From Bradysia coprophila (lineage: Eukaryota > Arthropoda > Insecta > Diptera > Sciaridae), in the NCBI RefSeq assembly GCF_014529535.1, contig NW_023503555.1, forward strand, positions 8,913,404 to 8,977,403: DNA of 64,000 nucleotides. Reading direction: 5' to 3'. The notes beneath the pieces are model-generated. The model saw nothing but the letters and a program-made list of their open reading frames with translations, ran no database searches and was not told the DNA's origin. Of this stretch, positions 60,366-64,000 are shown in pieces. A program made the position numbers and the translations under genes. Position 1 is the stretch's first letter. Every line of letters begins with the position of its first letter.

Positions 60366-60429
60366 ATGAAACGTTTTTCTGGATTATTCGTTGCAGTATG
60401 CCTATTCTGCGCCGTAATTGCATTTCCAA
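60366..60429 (+). CDS. First coding exon of a small secreted protein (partial)
   Basis: ATG followed by MKRFSGLFVAVCLFCAVIAF-P, a textbook signal peptide of 21 codons, then a split codon at the strong donor A|GTGAGT. A TATA-like element and initiator lie upstream. The rest of the protein is not recognisable between 60430 and 64000, so the first intron probably runs past the window edge or the next exons are short. Many insect cuticle, peptide and antimicrobial genes have a first exon holding only the signal peptide; nothing here picks among them. Confidence 0.55.
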
Positions 60430-60865
60430 GTGAGTACAATTTATCAACTTATTATAATAATTAAAAAGCATGTCGTGTATGTGTCGCCGTATAATGAGTT
60501 ATAAATAAATACGTAAACGTAATCGTAACCCGATTTTGAGTGAGCTGGAAGTGTGTGTTTATCGAGGGAACGTATGTGAAAAATGTAATATTCATGTTAA
60601 TGGAACAGTTTTTCACACTGAACATTTAATTGTTATTTATGTAACGGAAGAAAAATCGTTTGAAGGCATATATGAAGGCACTAGATGTCGATTGTCAACC
60701 CGAGGCGAAACCGAGGTTGACAAGACACCGTGTACGACAACTTACCAGCATGTTGTACAACGACATTTTATAAAATACTATGACAGAATAAACTGTTTCT
60801 CAGCCAAAACACTAAAACATCCATTATATGACACAAACCATATTGACCGGCTACTTTTGTAATAA

Positions 60866-61189
60866 TGAGAGACTGGCAGTGCAATGAAAATGTAACCGAC
60901 AACAAAAATCGCTCCCATTTAGCACGTCTCAACAGGCAATGGCAAAAACATTCTCAATATAAGGAGACTAGTCTTAGCTTTACACATGGACATGTTAAGC
61001 GAATCATAAGAAAAATATCGGATTTTCTAAATAAGAAATTGTTTCATTTTTCTTATGATTCGCTTAACATGTGTAAAGCTAAGACTAGTCACCTTATATT
61101 GATAATGTTTCTGCCATTGCCTGTTGAGACGTGCTAAATGTTAGCAATTTTTGTTGTCGTTAACATTTGCATTGCACTTTAGTCTTTCA
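60866..61189. mobile_element. 324-bp near-perfect hairpin element
   Basis: TGAGAGACT...GTGCAATG at the left matches the complement at the right (CATTGCACTTTAGTCTTTCA). The stem is about 150 bp per arm and the loop about 27 bp around 61018-61044. Arm identity is high, with only scattered mismatches or single-base indels. It lies downstream of the signal-peptide exon at 60366, possibly in its first intron. Confidence 0.85.
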
Positions 61190-64000
61190 GTGTGAACAGT
61201 GGCCTGTGTTCCAGAGGTTTGTTGTTTTGTAGTATTTCGACCAAACTAACAATTGCAGATAAGATATTCTATCGTTCATTATTCGGTCTTAAAACCTCTT
61301 GTGACAATACTTTAGAGTGCAAAAAACAACTTTCTCGTATCAGTGCGAAAAAGCCTATTTTGCGCTCTAAACCTGCGTGTCATATTCTTCCTCATTATGA
61401 TATCAAAAAGAGGCAAGAAACAGTTCAATTCCGTCACACAACTGCATAAAATAATTGACCGAAAGCAGAGAGTTCTTTCGTTGTTGGCATCTTTTTTTCT
61501 TTCTATTTATTATTTTGTCATGACATGACGCTTAGCAATTTAGCAATCCCCCTCCGTATTTACCGTTCTTTATGCTAAACATTCCGAGTCTAGCGTTTTA
61601 CATTAACATTCACATCATTATTATTAGTGCATGTTAAATGGAATTGGCTGTGGGACTGGAGAAGTTTTATGACTTGGTCAACTTGTTGATTCCAGAAAAT
61701 AATACAGATAAATGTACAAAGAAAAAAAGATGCCATGCACAACACACAAAAACACCCATGCTATATCCAGAGAGTGTGTGATTACACCATGGAGCGGGGC
61801 AAAATGGTTTCGGTCGTTGTTTATTACGATAAGTAAACTGGCACTAAAATGAAGCTTATGAGATTTTGGTTGGTCTAAGGAAAAGATTTTGTAGATTTAT
61901 GTTAATGGGAGCTATCTAAACACTCTCGTTTCGTTTACATGCATGTAGAATTAACGTTGGTTCTCGTTGACTGTTCTTTAATTCGTTTGCTGGTTTTTCC
62001 TCGCTGTAAAATCGGGTAAGAATTTATACTGTAGGGGAACGAACCTAAGCGTAATCAAGACCGGATTTGTGTCGTTGGGATTATGGTACTGTTGGCTCAA
62101 TTGAAATAAAAAGAGGTCTGTCATCAAACTCTTGTAAGGAATTTACTGGCTTTAAAATTCCGATTTTCTCGTTCACATTTTTCAACCGTAGACTCATCCA
62201 GCTTTAACGTGTGTGTACGTACGTTGGTAAAACCTGTCTACGGAGGTTTTAGTCATGATTCCTAAATAAGACGAGAAACAAATGCATCGGATTGACGTCA
62301 GTTTCATAAATAATTCCATCTTAAAATCTGCGGTGTGTTGTAGTCACGTACACTAATTAATAAAATCACATTATGCACACCCACACGTATATCGTGATCG
62401 TCCTTGATCTTTAAAAATCATATTTTTTTCTCCATTAAAAATCTTTATCAATATTCGCAGTCGGTTAATTGTTGGCGTCTATTGTTAGCACTGCTAATTC
62501 AACATTTACTCGATTGAGAAGATGATCATTCGGTTTTAAATTCAGACAATTTGGAGAAGAAGAAAAAAATTGTAGAGGTAAACAGTGAACAGATGTGTTG
62601 GAAAAGAACATCGGTTTGCCGTTTGTTTATGTTACAACAAATCGAATATAGGTCTCGATTCGTCGACACTGTGAAAATTTATATTCGCTGAAACACTTAA
62701 TCAGAAAGGTGTTTTATCGTATAATTGTTTATTATGTCGTGCCCGTCGTGCTACAAAGAATCTAGAAAAATTCGCCAATGTGGTATGACACACTATTTTG
62801 CCGATAGTAAATACCTTTAATGACTGCAGTGTTGATTGTAGCATAAAAGTTTACTGAAAGAGATCTATTCTTTGTCTGGACAAAACTTGAAAAATCGGGG
62901 GCAGGTGAATATAATGGACTAGGCATGTTAATTGAAAAAACAAATTGTCTGATGATCAGGGCCTTGATCATGATTTTTTTCTTGCATGGATACAAACTTG
63001 CTACATTTTTACCAGCCCGATTTTTTTTATTCGAAAAAATACGGGTCCTCGATTTAAACTATTTGATTTTTCATTTTAGCATGCCTAGTGGATACGTCTG
63101 TTAACGACAACAAAGTCTAAAATAAGCATTCAGCTTGGACAAATGTCTATTTAAATATCAAAACGGATGTTAAAAATAATGAAGTACAAGATTTATTGAG
63201 TCAAAAGAGTTTTGCTACACATTAACAAAGGAAGTAGCTGATTCATTGATTCTACCGTAATGATCTCGCTTACCATTTGTAGAAGTTTTTCAGAAAACCA
63301 ATTAAGAACGCAGCAGTTGGGTGAGGCGTTAGTCTTTTTGGCCGTGAGCCCATATACTACATAGATCCAATGTTATATGGCGTTTATTACCAACTATTCT
63401 TTTGGAGATACAGATCACTCGAAAGGCTGTGTTTTTCACTGATTGGCATCATCAACACTTTTGATTTTCTGTTGTTTAGTTAACTTTGTACCAGCTCCGA
63501 ATTGCAAGTGACACAAACTAGCCTAACAGCTTCTAGTTCTTGTTAAGGCGCATAGAGCAACAAAAAACAAAGTGCAAAGCATTTTAATTATGACAATCAT
63601 ATCCTCAGCATATTGAGCTGTGTCATCATTAAACTACGAAAAAATTTAAAATTGTGCTGCTTAGAATGGAATAGTTATTTATCTATCTGTTGTGGACGGT
63701 AGGTAATTTCGCGAAGATGCCTAAAATAAACCGTCCACCGTAGATACTTACACAAATTTCAGAATAAATTCAAAATTTGAACAAAACGCATAACGAATAG
63801 ACATAGCAAGGCATAAAAAGTTGAAAAGTCTAGTTTTCGTGTAAATTTTGATAATCCGAGGCGATGCCGAGGTTAATCAACACATGCAAACGTGAAATGT
63901 CAATTTAATCTCGAATTATGCAGTGGATTTTGCAATGGAAAAAGCCTTTTAGCATGAGTTAGGAAATAGTATGTTGTGTTACAAGTATTGTAATGTTGAT
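61190..64000. other. Right-hand flank, no gene recognised
   Basis: AT-rich sequence. Short frames at 61192-61449, 61343-61528 and 62762-62995 lack domains. Motif echoes of repeats seen elsewhere occur: GAAGTACAAGATTT at 63180, and CCGAGGCGATGCCGAGGTTA at about 63857, which resembles CCGAGGCGAAACCGAGGTTG at 60700. Confidence 0.4.

Noticed and set aside
60536..60862. 108-codon frame considered as exon 2 of the secreted protein
   Set aside because: It is joined to repeat-like CCGAGGCGAAACCGAGG sequence found elsewhere, and no acceptor in the right phase was clear.

Overview
The window reads as nuclear DNA of an insect, most likely a fly (Diptera). Genes are split by GT-AG introns, there are TATA boxes and AATAAA signals, and noncoding DNA is AT-rich and crowded with transposon debris. 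One gene matches insect flight-muscle myosin alkali light chain closely in sequence and exon layout. No prokaryotic signatures are present. A lower-dipteran (for example fungus-gnat-like) source is only a guess.

Layout. 1-2944: upstream flank or intron. 2945-12284 (+): nine coding exons of an ABCG half-transporter; its N-terminal exon(s) are not found here. 12629-21247 (-): an apparently intact BEL/Pao LTR retrotransposon with two 755-bp LTRs, a 4-bp target duplication and one long Gag-Pol reading frame that starts with a PHD-type zinc finger and runs into the 3' LTR. 21248-27442: intergenic, with a 1.07-kb foldback element, several MITE-like inverted repeats, a tRNA-like element and a fragment of an F-box-type gene. 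27474-29166 (-): five-exon secreted glycine-rich protein. 29281-33900: diverged duplicated repeat DNA. 33933-38968 (-): F-box protein gene with two homologous candidate first exons. 41019-42573 (-): myosin alkali light chain (Mlc1-like), last short exon not located. 42574-48690: intergenic with MITE families and two minisatellites. 48769-51806 (-): complete eleven-exon secreted PQQ-type sugar dehydrogenase-like protein. 51807-60020: repeat-rich intergenic DNA. 60366-60429 (+): signal-peptide first exon of a gene that continues to the right.

The genes are unrelated single-gene units (lipid transport, muscle, possible ubiquitin ligase adaptor, two or three secreted proteins), not a pathway cluster. 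The least ordinary features are: (i) the glycine-triplet protein built from symmetric phase-1 exons; (ii) the young BEL element with a PHD finger and LTR-encoded C terminus; (iii) the paired first exons of the F-box gene; (iv) three long near-palindromic elements that could form extended hairpin RNAs; and (v) inverted-repeat families each seen twice in the window. Exon boundaries were read by eye from splice consensus and phase and have no transcript support.
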